Shown: positions 1 to 8,523 of the stretch, piece after piece
How positions within the stretch are numbered: the first letter of the stretch is position 1
How the letters are laid out: each line of letters starts with the position of its first letter
Program-made: the position numbers and the translations under genes
From: Thermoplasmata archaeon
GTDB lineage: Archaea > Thermoplasmatota > Thermoplasmata > Thermoplasmatales > Thermoplasmataceae
Assembly: GCA_021797735.1 (NCBI GenBank)
Contig: JAJZZE010000015.1
Span: 4,904-45,260, forward strand
DNA length: 40,357 nucleotides
Direction of reading: 5' to 3'
Notes under the pieces: generated by a model
Database searches by the model: none
What the model saw: the letters and a program-made list of their open reading frames with translations, nothing else
What the model was told of the DNA's origin: nothing

Positions 1-189
1 CCTTGCAATATGTTCATCGGTTTTATCCATTCTGGCTTCTAAAGCCTCTATATGTTCCTCTATCCTTGCAATATGTTCATCGGTTTTATCCATTCTGGCT
101 TCTAAAGCCTCTATATGTTCCTCTATCCTTGCAATATGTTCATCGGTTTTATCCATTCTGGCTTCTAAAGCCTCTATATGTTCCTCTAT
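1..189. repeat. Three perfect 63-bp tandem repeats
   Basis: Bases 1-63, 64-126 and 127-189 are identical 63-mers; the array may continue left of the window. The unit is a multiple of three, so copy-number change keeps the coiled-coil frame of the minus-strand gene. Perfect identity, including third codon positions, points to recent expansion or gene conversion, or to assembly difficulty at a contig end. Confidence 0.97.
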
Positions 190-369
190 CTTTGATACTG
201 CTTTATCGAAAAGTTTCATTAATTCACTAAGTTTTTTATTCAGGTCATTCACAGAATCCAGTATTAGTGTATCCATATCGGTGTCAAAATATGGCTTTAG
301 AACATTATAAAATTCCTTTCTCAGGGTTTCGTCATTTTTTATTGAATCAATGAAATCTCTAATCTCCAT
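1..369 (-). CDS. Coiled-coil protein with perfect 21-residue repeats (5' part, runs off the left edge)
   Basis: The frame starts at ATG 369-367 and stays open for 123 codons to the window edge. Residues 1 to about 55 form a mixed helical head (MEIRDFIDSIKNDETLRK...). After that come at least three identical 21-residue units containing IEEHIEALEARMDKTDEHIA. Twenty-one residues is exactly three heptads, with I, I, L, M and I at core spacing, so a long parallel coiled coil is likely. A TATA-like stretch at about 385-400 lies about 25 bases upstream and supports this leaderless start. Archaeal proteins of this shape often carry a C-terminal PD-(D/E)XK nuclease-like domain (DUF3782-type), but the C-terminus is outside the window, so function stays open. 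Confidence 0.8.
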   Translation of the reverse strand, partial: MEIRDFIDSIKNDETLRKEFYNVLKPYFDTDMDTLILDSVNDLNKKLSELMKLFDKAVSKIEEHIEALEARMDKTDEHIARIEEHIEALEARMDKTDEHIARIEEHIEALEARMDKTDEHIAR

Positions 370-531
370 TGCTATTAATAATATGAATTATTATATAACC
401 GTTTCTGCATTTATTCTTATAGTTCTTGCATCTACTGGAAAAAGAATGCATTGCATATAATTTCTGCAGAATATAATGAATCACAGAGATTCTCTCTTTT
501 TCAGAGGAAATTGCCAGATGCTCCCAATACA

Positions 532-1275
532 CTAATCCATGGGTTCCCATATTTTTATGAGTTCATGAAATGATACAATCTCGGTAATGTCGATATCATC
601 AGGTTTATCTCTTCCAGAATTGTTAAACCATACGGGGGCAATTCCAGAATTTATTGCACCTTTCATATCACTGGAAATAGAATTCCCGATCATAATAACG
701 TCTTCGGGTGCAACGTTGAGGGTATTCATAGCCCTCTCAAAAAGTAAATTATTTGGTTTCATTTCTTCTGCATTTCTCGGTGCCAGCATTATATCAACAT
801 ATCTATATAGCTTAAGCCGTGCCATTGTCCTGAATTGCATCTGCAGATTGCCGTTTGAAATTATAGCCACGGGTATTTTCATTCTGTTGCACAGTTTCAA
901 AACATCTCCTGCACCATCTATTAGTCTTCTCTCCTCCCAGAAAGCCTGCCAGAAAGCAGTGGTAAATTGCACTATATTATCCTTATTATAGGAACCGTAC
1001 TCTCCTATTACCTTTATAATCCTCATTTTAGCATCATCCGCGTACGAAATCCCTGTTTTAAATATCTCTTCATAATTAAATAACTTCCTGAAATTTTCTT
1101 CTAATTCTTCCACAGTTACATTATCTAATTCTGGAACGATTTTTTTCATAGATTTAAAACCAGCACGTACAGCTTCCCGGTATTTTACCAGTGTATCGTC
1201 CATATCAAAAAACATTGCATGTATATCACTTATATGTGGAATTGGTACCATATTTTTATATTCTTCCCTATCCAT
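532..1275 (-). CDS. HAD-superfamily hydrolase (phosphatase-like, YjjG/class IA type)
   Basis: The 247-residue protein has the HAD motifs in order. Motif I is FFDMDDTLV, with nucleophile Asp24 and acid/base Asp26. Motif II is IISNGN. The motif III lysine is in KPNNLLFERA, and motif IV is MIGNSISSDMKGA with its acidic pair. A helical cap between motifs I and II fits subclass IA, whose members dephosphorylate small phosphorylated metabolites; the substrate cannot be told. The ATG at 1275 is used here, but Met9 (1251) is a possible start. The AT-rich region upstream is shared divergently with the ECF transporter promoter. Confidence 0.88.
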   Translation of the reverse strand: MDREEYKNMVPIPHISDIHAMFFDMDDTLVKYREAVRAGFKSMKKIVPELDNVTVEELEENFRKLFNYEEIFKTGISYADDAKMRIIKVIGEYGSYNKDNIVQFTTAFWQAFWEERRLIDGAGDVLKLCNRMKIPVAIISNGNLQMQFRTMARLKLYRYVDIMLAPRNAEEMKPNNLLFERAMNTLNVAPEDVIMIGNSISSDMKGAINSGIAPVWFNNSGRDKPDDIDITEIVSFHELIKIWEPMD

Positions 1276-1383
1276 ATATAATAAAGATAATATTATTTAT
1301 TAATTTTGCATATATATACTATATTGTAATATATATTGATAAATAATGTAATATATACTATTGGTATAAAATATATATATGGT

Positions 1384-2211
1384 ATGCTGAATATTGATAT
1401 GATAAAAATGGGTTTTAATGGAATAGCGGGAAATTTAAGTGAACCGGGAATAATACCCTGGCCTATAGTGGCTATATATTTTGCACTGGCCAGTTTATTT
1501 TTATTCTATATAGCGAGAAAAAATGGAAGTTTGTCAAGGTTTAAGACTGTGGATTATGTGTATGTTGGAATTGGTGCCGCTTTCATGATTGTGTGGAACT
1601 TTTTTGTAGGTCCATTTCTGGATAAATTTGTTCCTTCCGGAGCAGCTTCATTCATTGGTTTTGGATCACTTGGACAGTTCGTCATACTTCTGATTGTGAT
1701 AGGTGTGGTAAGAAAGGTTGGCGTAGGAATGCTTGGATGGGCAATTTACGATATACTGGCAGATATATATTCATATGGGTTTGGAGGAGAGCCTATTTAC
1801 CTGATTTACAAGATGTTTGCATTTGGAATTATTATGGATCTCTGGATCGCAGCTACCAGGGGAAAACCGTTTGGCATCGGTTCTGGAAAAACATCAAATG
1901 CAACAGATGCTGGAGCTAAAGCACCGGCGGGATCATCGGGCTTTGTATCGGCATCAGGGGCATCGGCTGGAATCGGGTCTTTTCTCTCAAAACCAAAGGT
2001 AATACCGGTAATAGCCGGAATAGTTATGGGAATACCATATGCCATTGCAGGCCCATTATTCTTTACCGGCTTCTTTGCTCCATTGCTTTACGGTGGTATA
2101 GTTGACTGGCAGGCAATTATATTCGGCATGTATGCATCACTTCCATCCTTCCTAATATTTGGCATCATTGGGTCATTCATAGCTGCCAGAGTTTCGAAGG
2201 TGCTGGGATGA
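1384..2211 (+). CDS. ECF transporter S component, YkoE-like membrane protein
   Basis: This is an integral membrane protein of about 275 residues with roughly six hydrophobic segments. It stands first in an operon with a fused double ECF ATPase and an EcfT. S proteins bind the vitamin or metal in the membrane and hand it to the shared energising module. The layout S-(A-A')-T is that of YkoE-YkoD-YkoC, so hydroxymethylpyrimidine or thiamin is the best substrate guess; this is inference. Residues about 160-204 form a Gly/Ala/Ser-rich loop between two membrane blocks, unusual for compact S proteins. Starts: TTG 1336, ATG 1384 and ATG 1399 are all in frame. ATG 1384 is chosen because AT-rich TATA-like sequence lies around 1355-1378, but 1399 is nearly as good. 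The stop overlaps the next start as ATGA. Confidence 0.72.
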   Translation: MLNIDMIKMGFNGIAGNLSEPGIIPWPIVAIYFALASLFLFYIARKNGSLSRFKTVDYVYVGIGAAFMIVWNFFVGPFLDKFVPSGAASFIGFGSLGQFVILLIVIGVVRKVGVGMLGWAIYDILADIYSYGFGGEPIYLIYKMFAFGIIMDLWIAATRGKPFGIGSGKTSNATDAGAKAPAGSSGFVSASGASAGIGSFLSKPKVIPVIAGIVMGIPYAIAGPLFFTGFFAPLLYGGIVDWQAIIFGMYASLPSFLIFGIIGSFIAARVSKVLG

Positions 2212-3803
2212 GCAAAGCAATAGAGATTAATAATATAGAATTCGCATACCTGGGAAGTAGTGATAAATCATTATCAATCCAGGAATTTTCAGTGGAGGAG
2301 GGGGAAAGTGTACTTATAACGGGGCTTTCTGGATCAGGAAAATCCACATTTATACAGTGTATTAATGGCATAATACCACACATTATTGACGGCACCTTTG
2401 CTGGAAGTGTGAAGATATTTGGAACTGACACAAAAGAAATGAAGGTGCCAGAAATTTCAAGGACCGTTGGCACATTGCTTCAGGATCCTGAGAGGCAGGT
2501 GATAAATTATACTGTTGAGGAGGAGGTAGCCTTTGCACCGGAGAACTTCAATATACCTGCAGCTGAGATAAAGGAAATGGTAAACAATGCAATATCATCG
2601 GTTGGCATAGATCACCTTAAGGGAAAGGAAACATTAAAACTTTCAGGTGGAGAACTGCAACGCGTTGCACTGGCATCGGTTCTGACAATGGATCCAAGGA
2701 TATTAATTCTGGATGAGCCAACATCAAATATTGACCCTGAAGGTACAAACCAGATCTTTGAATTTCTCAGGAAAGAGGTGGGAAAAAGGACACTTCTGGT
2801 GGTGGAGCATAAGGTTGAGCGTGTGCTGCCATTTATCGATAGGGTTGTTGTATTTGATCAGGGAAAAATAGTAGTTGATGATAAAAAGGAAAACATTCTA
2901 AATGATGTTACCCTGCTTGAAAAACTCGGCATAGAAATACCAGAGAATATGTTTCTTGCCAAAAAAATGGGATTGGAGAGCTATGATATTGAAACGGTAT
3001 CCCAGTATATCTATGAGAACAAAATTGCCTTAAAAATGCCCGAACGGAAAAAGGGGGGTGAGCTTTCACTACGCACATCAGGAAACGTAAAGTATGACAC
3101 TGGATTTGATCTAAATTTTAACCTTGAATTTAAGAGTGGAACTATTACTGCTATTGTTGGAAAGAATGGATCTGGCAAGAGCACGTTATTTAAGGGATTA
3201 ATCGGCTGGCTGGATGATATGCACCAGGCAGTTTCAGATGTCAAAATTGAAACACCAGAGAAGGTGATTAAGGACAATAATATAGCAGAACGTGGCAAGA
3301 TTATCGGATATCTTCCCCAGAGCTTTGACCTGATGTTAATAAACAGGACTGTTAAACGTGAATTACATTATTCAAGACGTGTGCGTGGAAACAGCAATTC
3401 AGATTCTGACATTGAAAGAATAACAAAACTCTTTACGCTTGAAAAATACATGGATACTGATCCACTTATGTTAAGCCAGGGGCAGAGAAGAAGGGTTGCT
3501 ATGGCAGCAACAATTGCCGGTGGCCCAAAAATAATTCTAATGGATGAGCCAACATCGGGTCAGGATTATTACCATAAAAAGAATCTTGGAGATGAGATTG
3601 GCCTTCTTAAACAGATGGGGTACACGATAATTATGGTTTCACATGATATGAGATTTGCATTCCATTATGCAGATAGGATGGTGGTTCTGGACAGTGGAAA
3701 AATAGTGGCTGATGGCACACCTGAGGAGGTTTTTGACAGTAGCGAGGTTTATGGTTTGCTGCCACCGGCTGAATTTAGTTTAAGGAGGGGTATAATTGTA
3801 TAG
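2208..3803 (+). CDS. ECF transporter fused double ATP-binding protein (EcfA-EcfA', YkoD-like)
   Basis: The 531-residue cytoplasmic ATPase has two complete ABC domains in one chain. The N-terminal domain shows Walker A GLSGSGKST, signature LSGGELQR and Walker B ILILDEPTSN. The C-terminal domain shows Walker A VGKNGSGKST, signature LSQGQRRR and Walker B IILMDEPTSG, followed by the switch His in MVSHDMRF. Both sites look catalytically intact. Fusion of the two ECF ATPases is known in YkoD and many archaeal CbiO-type proteins. It overlaps the S component by 4 bases and the T component by 8, so the three genes are almost certainly co-transcribed. Confidence 0.93.
   Translation: MSKAIEINNIEFAYLGSSDKSLSIQEFSVEEGESVLITGLSGSGKSTFIQCINGIIPHIIDGTFAGSVKIFGTDTKEMKVPEISRTVGTLLQDPERQVINYTVEEEVAFAPENFNIPAAEIKEMVNNAISSVGIDHLKGKETLKLSGGELQRVALASVLTMDPRILILDEPTSNIDPEGTNQIFEFLRKEVGKRTLLVVEHKVERVLPFIDRVVVFDQGKIVVDDKKENILNDVTLLEKLGIEIPENMFLAKKMGLESYDIETVSQYIYENKIALKMPERKKGGELSLRTSGNVKYDTGFDLNFNLEFKSGTITAIVGKNGSGKSTLFKGLIGWLDDMHQAVSDVKIETPEKVIKDNNIAERGKIIGYLPQSFDLMLINRTVKRELHYSRRVRGNSNSDSDIERITKLFTLEKYMDTDPLMLSQGQRRRVAMAATIAGGPKIILMDEPTSGQDYYHKKNLGDEIGLLKQMGYTIIMVSHDMRFAFHYADRMVVLDSGKIVADGTPEEVFDSSEVYGLLPPAEFSLRRGIIV
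3783..3798 (+). promoter_or_regulatory. Strong internal Shine-Dalgarno before a TTG start (ecfT)
   Basis: AGGAGGGG lies 7 bases before the TTG start codon. It sits inside the upstream ATPase frame and decides the start of the T component; the two genes overlap by 8 bases. Confidence 0.75.
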
Positions 3804-4752
3804 TTTACTTGATACGTTCATCAGCTGGTTTGTACTGATATTTGGGGTTGGAGCCCCACTGTATGTCATTTTTAAGGCAATAGGATTCAATGGATTTAGA
3901 GAGATAACCGTATACAGTAAATATAATACATTTCTCTACAGGGTTAATCCTGCAATAAAAATTGTTTTTGCAGTTGTGATAATGATGGTGGTCACCACAA
4001 CAATATGGTGGATTGGTGCAATTCTTACCGTTGCCGTTTTGAGCCTGTATATAACCCTGGAACATGGAAAAAGGAAGCTGTACATTGGATCCTTATTCAT
4101 AATGTCCACACTTGTAGGATCCCTCTGGGGATACGCACCATTTGTAACATATTCAACACTCAGTGTAGTCTTCCCACACTTCACACCTGATGTTATCTGG
4201 ACATGGCCTTCCTATTTTGCTATTATGGGATATCAACATGTTCTCACACTGCAGGCACTCAAATATTCATTTCAGATATCCTTTAGATCCACAGCCATAA
4301 TGGCATCAGCCCTGTTACTAGTTATGACAAACACACCCTCACAGATCCTCAGAACACTACACAGATTCCATATCCCTGACCCAATACTATTTTCCATAAT
4401 GGTTGCAATGAGGACTGTTTCCTTTGTACTTGAATATCTCAATGAATCCATAAAAATACAGATGATGAGGGGACTTGGATCAAAGCACAGCAAGTACCTG
4501 AAGCCCATATTTTTCTTCATTGCTGCAATGCAGGGGCTGGTACCTACAATAATACATATTATGCGTGGTGGCAAGGATACTGGCATATCTGCAGATACCC
4601 GGGGTTTCAGGGCTACAAAAAAAAGGAGCTATGTTGAGTCAGTTCCAATAAACCGCCTGGACTACTACGTGCTGGCAATTGTAGTTGTCCTGATCGTAAT
4701 GGATGTGGCAATAAATATAATGGGATTTGGAAGGACAATACCATATAATTAA
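3796..4752 (+). CDS. ECF transporter transmembrane T component (EcfT, YkoC-like)
   Basis: This 318-residue membrane protein has several hydrophobic segments and two Arg-Gly motifs near the C-terminus, in QMMRGLGSK and SADTRGFRAT. These match the two coupling-helix motifs of EcfT that dock on the ATPases. It completes the S-(A-A')-T importer. The start is a TTG at 3796 inside the end of the ATPase gene. It is preceded by a strong AGGAGG-type Shine-Dalgarno at 3783-3788, and no in-frame ATG is better placed. Confidence 0.9.
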   Translation: MYSLLDTFISWFVLIFGVGAPLYVIFKAIGFNGFREITVYSKYNTFLYRVNPAIKIVFAVVIMMVVTTTIWWIGAILTVAVLSLYITLEHGKRKLYIGSLFIMSTLVGSLWGYAPFVTYSTLSVVFPHFTPDVIWTWPSYFAIMGYQHVLTLQALKYSFQISFRSTAIMASALLLVMTNTPSQILRTLHRFHIPDPILFSIMVAMRTVSFVLEYLNESIKIQMMRGLGSKHSKYLKPIFFFIAAMQGLVPTIIHIMRGGKDTGISADTRGFRATKKRSYVESVPINRLDYYVLAIVVVLIVMDVAINIMGFGRTIPYN

Positions 4753-5452
4753 AAAAAATATTGTTTTACTCTGTTATTTATTTTTATACTATTTTTAGAC
4801 CTTAGTCCGTTCCAGCCATTTAAAATTACAGTTCATATTATTCTGCAATATCTTCTTTTACTTTTCTCCTTTATTATATTTCTACCGGATATATATGAAA
4901 TATTTTCGGTACAGATTCGGGATAACATAGAAAAATTAATAATGTTTTGAAGGTGAATATAAATAAAAAATCTATAAAAGATTTAGAAGATGAATAATAC
5001 AGAAAAACATGCTGCAAAGACATATAATGTAAACTAAAATAGTGAGCTCAATGATTGTGGTTTAGAATACAATAAAAATGATAAATTCATAACGTGTGTT
5101 AATGGAATGCATTTTATGAATTCTCATAAATTGTTGCCCCAAAAAAATGTGTGCTGAAACTACAGGAAACACTGTAAGATTCAATGAGTTTGTATGGTGT
5201 GGAAATAAGGCATCCTAACTATGAATACAGGATGTATGCAATAAATTCTATAAGTAGTACAGTATGAGTAAAATACCTTCCTATACGCTTCACTAATGAA
5301 ATAAATCTTTCCCCTATTAATATTAAACTCTGTAATGATGTACAAATGCCCATATAAGGCCGGGAAAATATATACAGCTATCAGAAGAAATATCATATAT
5401 GGTTCAGGTATTTGCAGGCATAATTACGACTAAAATAGGATAGTGATTATAA
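4753..5452. other. 700-bp AT-rich stretch with no convincing gene
   Basis: The T-rich bases just after 4760 could terminate the ECF operon. Open frames are short and unlike any family I recognise. Around 5184-5400 one plus-strand frame (MSLYGVEIRHPNYEYRMY...) reads in a coding-like way but is broken by two stops, so it may be a decayed gene. No RNA gene or repeat array was seen. Confidence 0.5.
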
Positions 5453-5590
5453 ATGGTATTTGACAGAATATCAATGGAAATTATACGAAAGTTTCAATGG
5501 CCCAATGGAGAAGATTACAGCTATATAAATAGGCCACCGGTATACCATATAGCAAAAGAACTGGAGGTACATCCGTTTGTTGGCATATAC
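5453..5590 (+). pseudogene. Truncated winged-helix/HTH regulator (N-terminal fragment)
   Basis: The first 40 or so residues (FDRISMEIIRKFQW...VYHIAKELEVHPF) look like the start of an archaeal HTH regulator that reads as helix, loop, then a VYHIAKEL recognition region. After about 5580 the frame changes character into a Cys/Leu-rich tail and stops at 5650. The following DNA is coding in another frame for an unrelated surface protein. I read this as a 5' gene fragment joined to foreign 3' sequence by deletion. The family is not identified. Confidence 0.55.
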
Positions 5591-6169
5591 CAATTATTCT
5601 TATTATGCATCAAATGCATCAAAAAAGGTATCGTCGTATGTGCAGTTTAATGTTACATCTACTGGTTCCAGTGGGAATTTTGCCATGGATACTACCACAG
5701 GCTCAGATACCATTTTTACGGCAGAGTTTTCAATGCAACATTTAACAGTCCAGGAAACTTCCCCGCCCTCAATACTACCGGCATATCACAGTTGAATGCT
5801 GGCAAGATCCCGTCATCGTTCACATCATCAGGATTTTCTGGTGCAAAGCTTAAGAAAGATGTTGGGATTTCCACTCCAGCAGGGACATTCATTGCCGATG
5901 AGATATACGGTGCCAATAAAACCGAGAACCTTTCTTATTCAGTATTTATTGATACAACCTCCGGTATTATAGCCGGATACCATTTAAAAATTAATATACC
6001 ATGTACACCAGGTAGTGGCACTACCAGCATATACACGAATTTAACCCACACAGATATCCCCATGGGAAGTGGTGGCAATGCCTATATCTGGATTATAGTT
6101 GCTGGAGTAATTCTGGCATCAGTAATAGCTGTTGTATGGATTGTTTTCATAAGAAAGAGGAAAAAGTAA
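5571..6169 (+). pseudogene. Frameshifted remnant of a membrane-anchored surface protein
   Basis: Frame one gives an Asn/Ser/Thr-rich extracellular-type sequence (AYTNYSYYASNAS...TTTGSDTIF). At the T5 run at 5713-5717 the reading moves to a second frame, which continues smoothly (YGRVFNATFNSPGNF...) to a C-terminal membrane helix of about 22 residues and a basic RKRKK tail ending at 6169. Restoring one T joins the two parts, so a single-base loss is the likely lesion. No start or signal peptide remains because the 5' end abuts the HTH fragment. The intact ancestor would be a cell-surface protein anchored by its C-terminus. Confidence 0.6.
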
Positions 6170-6286
6170 TGCCTATACGGAGAACTATGATAAAAAATAT
6201 TTCTGTATAAATAATTATTTTTTTACAGTAAGATTAATCAGATATTTCTTAGCACAGCATAATATGCCTTACTAATGGATGTTATT

Positions 6287-7108
6287 CTATTTTTGCCCAT
6301 CTATATTGCTTTGTATACTTACTGGTTTCTTTTTAGCAACAAATAGCTCGAATAAATACAATTTTCTGATTTTGCCATTAAATTCTGAATCAATAAGTGT
6401 GGATATGCAATCAAGCAACTGATCCCGTTTACTTTTTCCCATAGATAAAATATCCGAATATGTGCTCAGAAGTCTCCGGTATTCTGAAGATGTATACGAT
6501 ATCTCCAGCTGATATGTGCCGGAAAATATTGTTTCGAAATAATTCTGGGTCTCCCTTTCCCATCTTTTCGGATGCACCTCAGGAATTTCTGGAAGCCTGT
6601 AATCTGGCGATGTACCACTGCGCCATCTGAGATAACAGTCCTGGGACTCAGTGAAAAATTTCCTGTCACCTCCCATTGCGTGATGTGTGTCTATAATGGC
6701 AAGAATGCCATCTTTTTTGAGTACTTCCTTTACCTTTTGAACCCTGAGCTCAGGATCTATCCATTTGAATGATGTTGCAAAAATGACAGCATCATATACC
6801 TGCTTCAGTACAATTTTCTCAAAGTTTCCTTCTATAATCTCTATTTCCGGAAATTCAGAAAACTTAATTTTTGCCACATCCACGAGATTTTTACCCATTT
6901 CCACCGCAGTTACTGAAAGCTTCCTGTCTGCAAGGCTCCTGGTAAGCTGCCCTGTTCCCATGCCAACCTCCAGTATCTTAGAACTGTCATCAAGGTGTGC
7001 AACGTGTATAAGATCGTCTATAAGGCTGGAAGGATATGTGGGACGTGATCTGTTATATTCAGAAGCATTTCTGTCAAATTCTGGGTTTTCTTTTTTCGAA
7101 TCGACCAT
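6287..7108 (-). CDS. Class I SAM-dependent methyltransferase
   Basis: This 273-residue protein has a Rossmann-type methyltransferase core. SAM motif I is ILEVGMGTGQLTRSL at about residues 44-58. It is followed by an acidic residue at the end of strand 2 (VTAVEMG) and a motif IV-like AVIFATSFKWI. It resembles UbiE/Methyltransf_11 small-molecule enzymes, but the substrate cannot be assigned. A role in quinone or lipid methylation is only a guess. It stands alone on the minus strand with its own AT-rich upstream region. Confidence 0.85.
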   Translation of the reverse strand: MVDSKKENPEFDRNASEYNRSRPTYPSSLIDDLIHVAHLDDSSKILEVGMGTGQLTRSLADRKLSVTAVEMGKNLVDVAKIKFSEFPEIEIIEGNFEKIVLKQVYDAVIFATSFKWIDPELRVQKVKEVLKKDGILAIIDTHHAMGGDRKFFTESQDCYLRWRSGTSPDYRLPEIPEVHPKRWERETQNYFETIFSGTYQLEISYTSSEYRRLLSTYSDILSMGKSKRDQLLDCISTLIDSEFNGKIRKLYLFELFVAKKKPVSIQSNIDGQK

Positions 7109-7292
7109 TTTTTTACCCTCTACATATTTTCTCTGGCATTCTCTTCCCCTGTTATATTTGACCTGCCTACCATAAATATACCTGTTGATTAAAAGACCTT
7201 CCCCCGATTCCCATTATATAAATTACTATTTCTTTTTATATATATTCCTCCATTATTAAACTATCTAACTCTAACTGGATCCGTAACAGAGA

Positions 7293-8408
7293 TCAATTTC
7301 CTATAAGGAAATGGTTGGCCATAGAAATTATATCATTATCACTATATATCTTATTGCTATTTTTTATCTCATTCAGTATATATGATATTCCATCATCATC
7401 AATTTTCAGGTTTAGTTTGTTCAATTTTTCTATTAATGCGTGCTTTCCAGAGTATTTATCTATGGTAAAATTTCTTTTTATCCCGAATATTTCCGGACTC
7501 ATAAATTCATATGTTTCCGGATTATTGATTATGCCATTTACATGTACACCTGATTTGTGTATGAATGCATTATCACCTGTTACCGGCTCATTTAATGGCA
7601 TTTTTACATTGCTGTATTTCTCAACAATCCCGGATAGAGTCCTCAGTGAACCTAAATTTACCACATCTAAATTATAATGGTATTTTAAGAGTGTTCCGAG
7701 TACCTGTGTCGGTGTTATCCCGACCCTCTCACCTAAGCCATTTACCGTTGTGTGTATTATGGTTGCACCAGATTCAAACGCGGTTAAACTATTGGCAACC
7801 GCCATGCCCAGATCATTATGCCCGTGAAAATCATATTCCGCATTTTTTATATCGTTTATGTTGTTAAATATATACCTGGTTTTTTCTGGAGTAAGTATAC
7901 CCAGGGTATCCGCTATAGATATTCTATCCGCACCTGCTGAGATAGCCGTTTTTATTACATCTCTCAAAAAATTTATATCGGTTCTTGATGCATCTTCAGC
8001 CGTAAACCTTACTTTTATTCCATATGATCTTGCATAATGTATTGAATTATATATAATATTCAATGCCTCTTCCCTACTTTTGTGTGTTTTATGCCTTAAA
8101 TGCAGGTCGCTTATGCCATAGAATATCGCTATCCTGTCAACATTCAACGATGCCGCAACATCAATATCGGAATTTACAGCCCTGCTATGTGCAACAATTT
8201 CCGATTTAATTATACCTGAATTTTTTAATTCAACTATATCCTTTATTGAATTGAGTATATCATCCGATACAACCGGATGGCCTGTCTCTATCATAGCTAT
8301 ATTCGCATCGGAGAGTAACCTGGCAATTTTAACCCTCTGTTCCCGGCTGAATAAAACTCCCGGGGTCTGTTCGCCCTCCCTTAATGTTGAGTCCAGTATA
8401 CCTATCAT
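7293..8408 (-). CDS. Homocitrate synthase-type enzyme (HMGL-like/IPMS superfamily)
   Basis: The 371-residue TIM-barrel acyltransferase condenses acetyl-CoA with a 2-oxo acid. The catalytic start DSTLREGEQTPG and the metal motif FHGHNDLGMAVAN are present. It lacks the C-terminal regulatory domain of leucine-feedback isopropylmalate synthases. The stretch GLGERVGITP is the form typical of homocitrate synthases (GIGERNGITP) rather than the GERAGN form of LeuA/CimA. The likely role is therefore 2-oxoglutarate to homocitrate, the first step of alpha-aminoadipate lysine synthesis. The lysine genes are not adjacent, so AksA- or citramalate-type activity cannot be excluded. Confidence 0.82.
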   Translation of the reverse strand: MIGILDSTLREGEQTPGVLFSREQRVKIARLLSDANIAMIETGHPVVSDDILNSIKDIVELKNSGIIKSEIVAHSRAVNSDIDVAASLNVDRIAIFYGISDLHLRHKTHKSREEALNIIYNSIHYARSYGIKVRFTAEDASRTDINFLRDVIKTAISAGADRISIADTLGILTPEKTRYIFNNINDIKNAEYDFHGHNDLGMAVANSLTAFESGATIIHTTVNGLGERVGITPTQVLGTLLKYHYNLDVVNLGSLRTLSGIVEKYSNVKMPLNEPVTGDNAFIHKSGVHVNGIINNPETYEFMSPEIFGIKRNFTIDKYSGKHALIEKLNKLNLKIDDDGISYILNEIKNSNKIYSDNDIISMANHFLIGN

Positions 8409-8507
8409 TGATATCCACAGTATATTCTTTTTTCATAAATAAAAGTTTCGTATTATTTTTACTAAATTCGTATAACATGCTCAAAATCGCAAAAATCATT
8501 TATGTAA

Positions 8508-8523
8508 AACACATTAACGTGTT
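8508..8523. promoter_or_regulatory. Palindrome directly before the sugar kinase start
   Basis: AACAC(A)TTAA(C)GTGTT is a 16-base dyad with 7 of 8 pairs matching, ending at the base before ATG 8524. A TATA-like CATTTATG lies about 25 bases upstream of the ATG. In a leaderless gene this site would overlap the transcription start and could be a repressor operator. This is inference. Confidence 0.4.

Noticed and set aside
359-550. 63-codon minus-strand frame
   Set aside because: It overlaps the promoter of the coiled-coil gene and the 3' end of the HAD gene, and its Cys/His-rich composition is unlike a protein.
1276-1383. TPP riboswitch upstream of the YkoEDC-like operon
   Set aside because: The AT-rich leader has none of the conserved THI-element motifs (CUGAGA, ACCUGA), and the transcript appears nearly leaderless.
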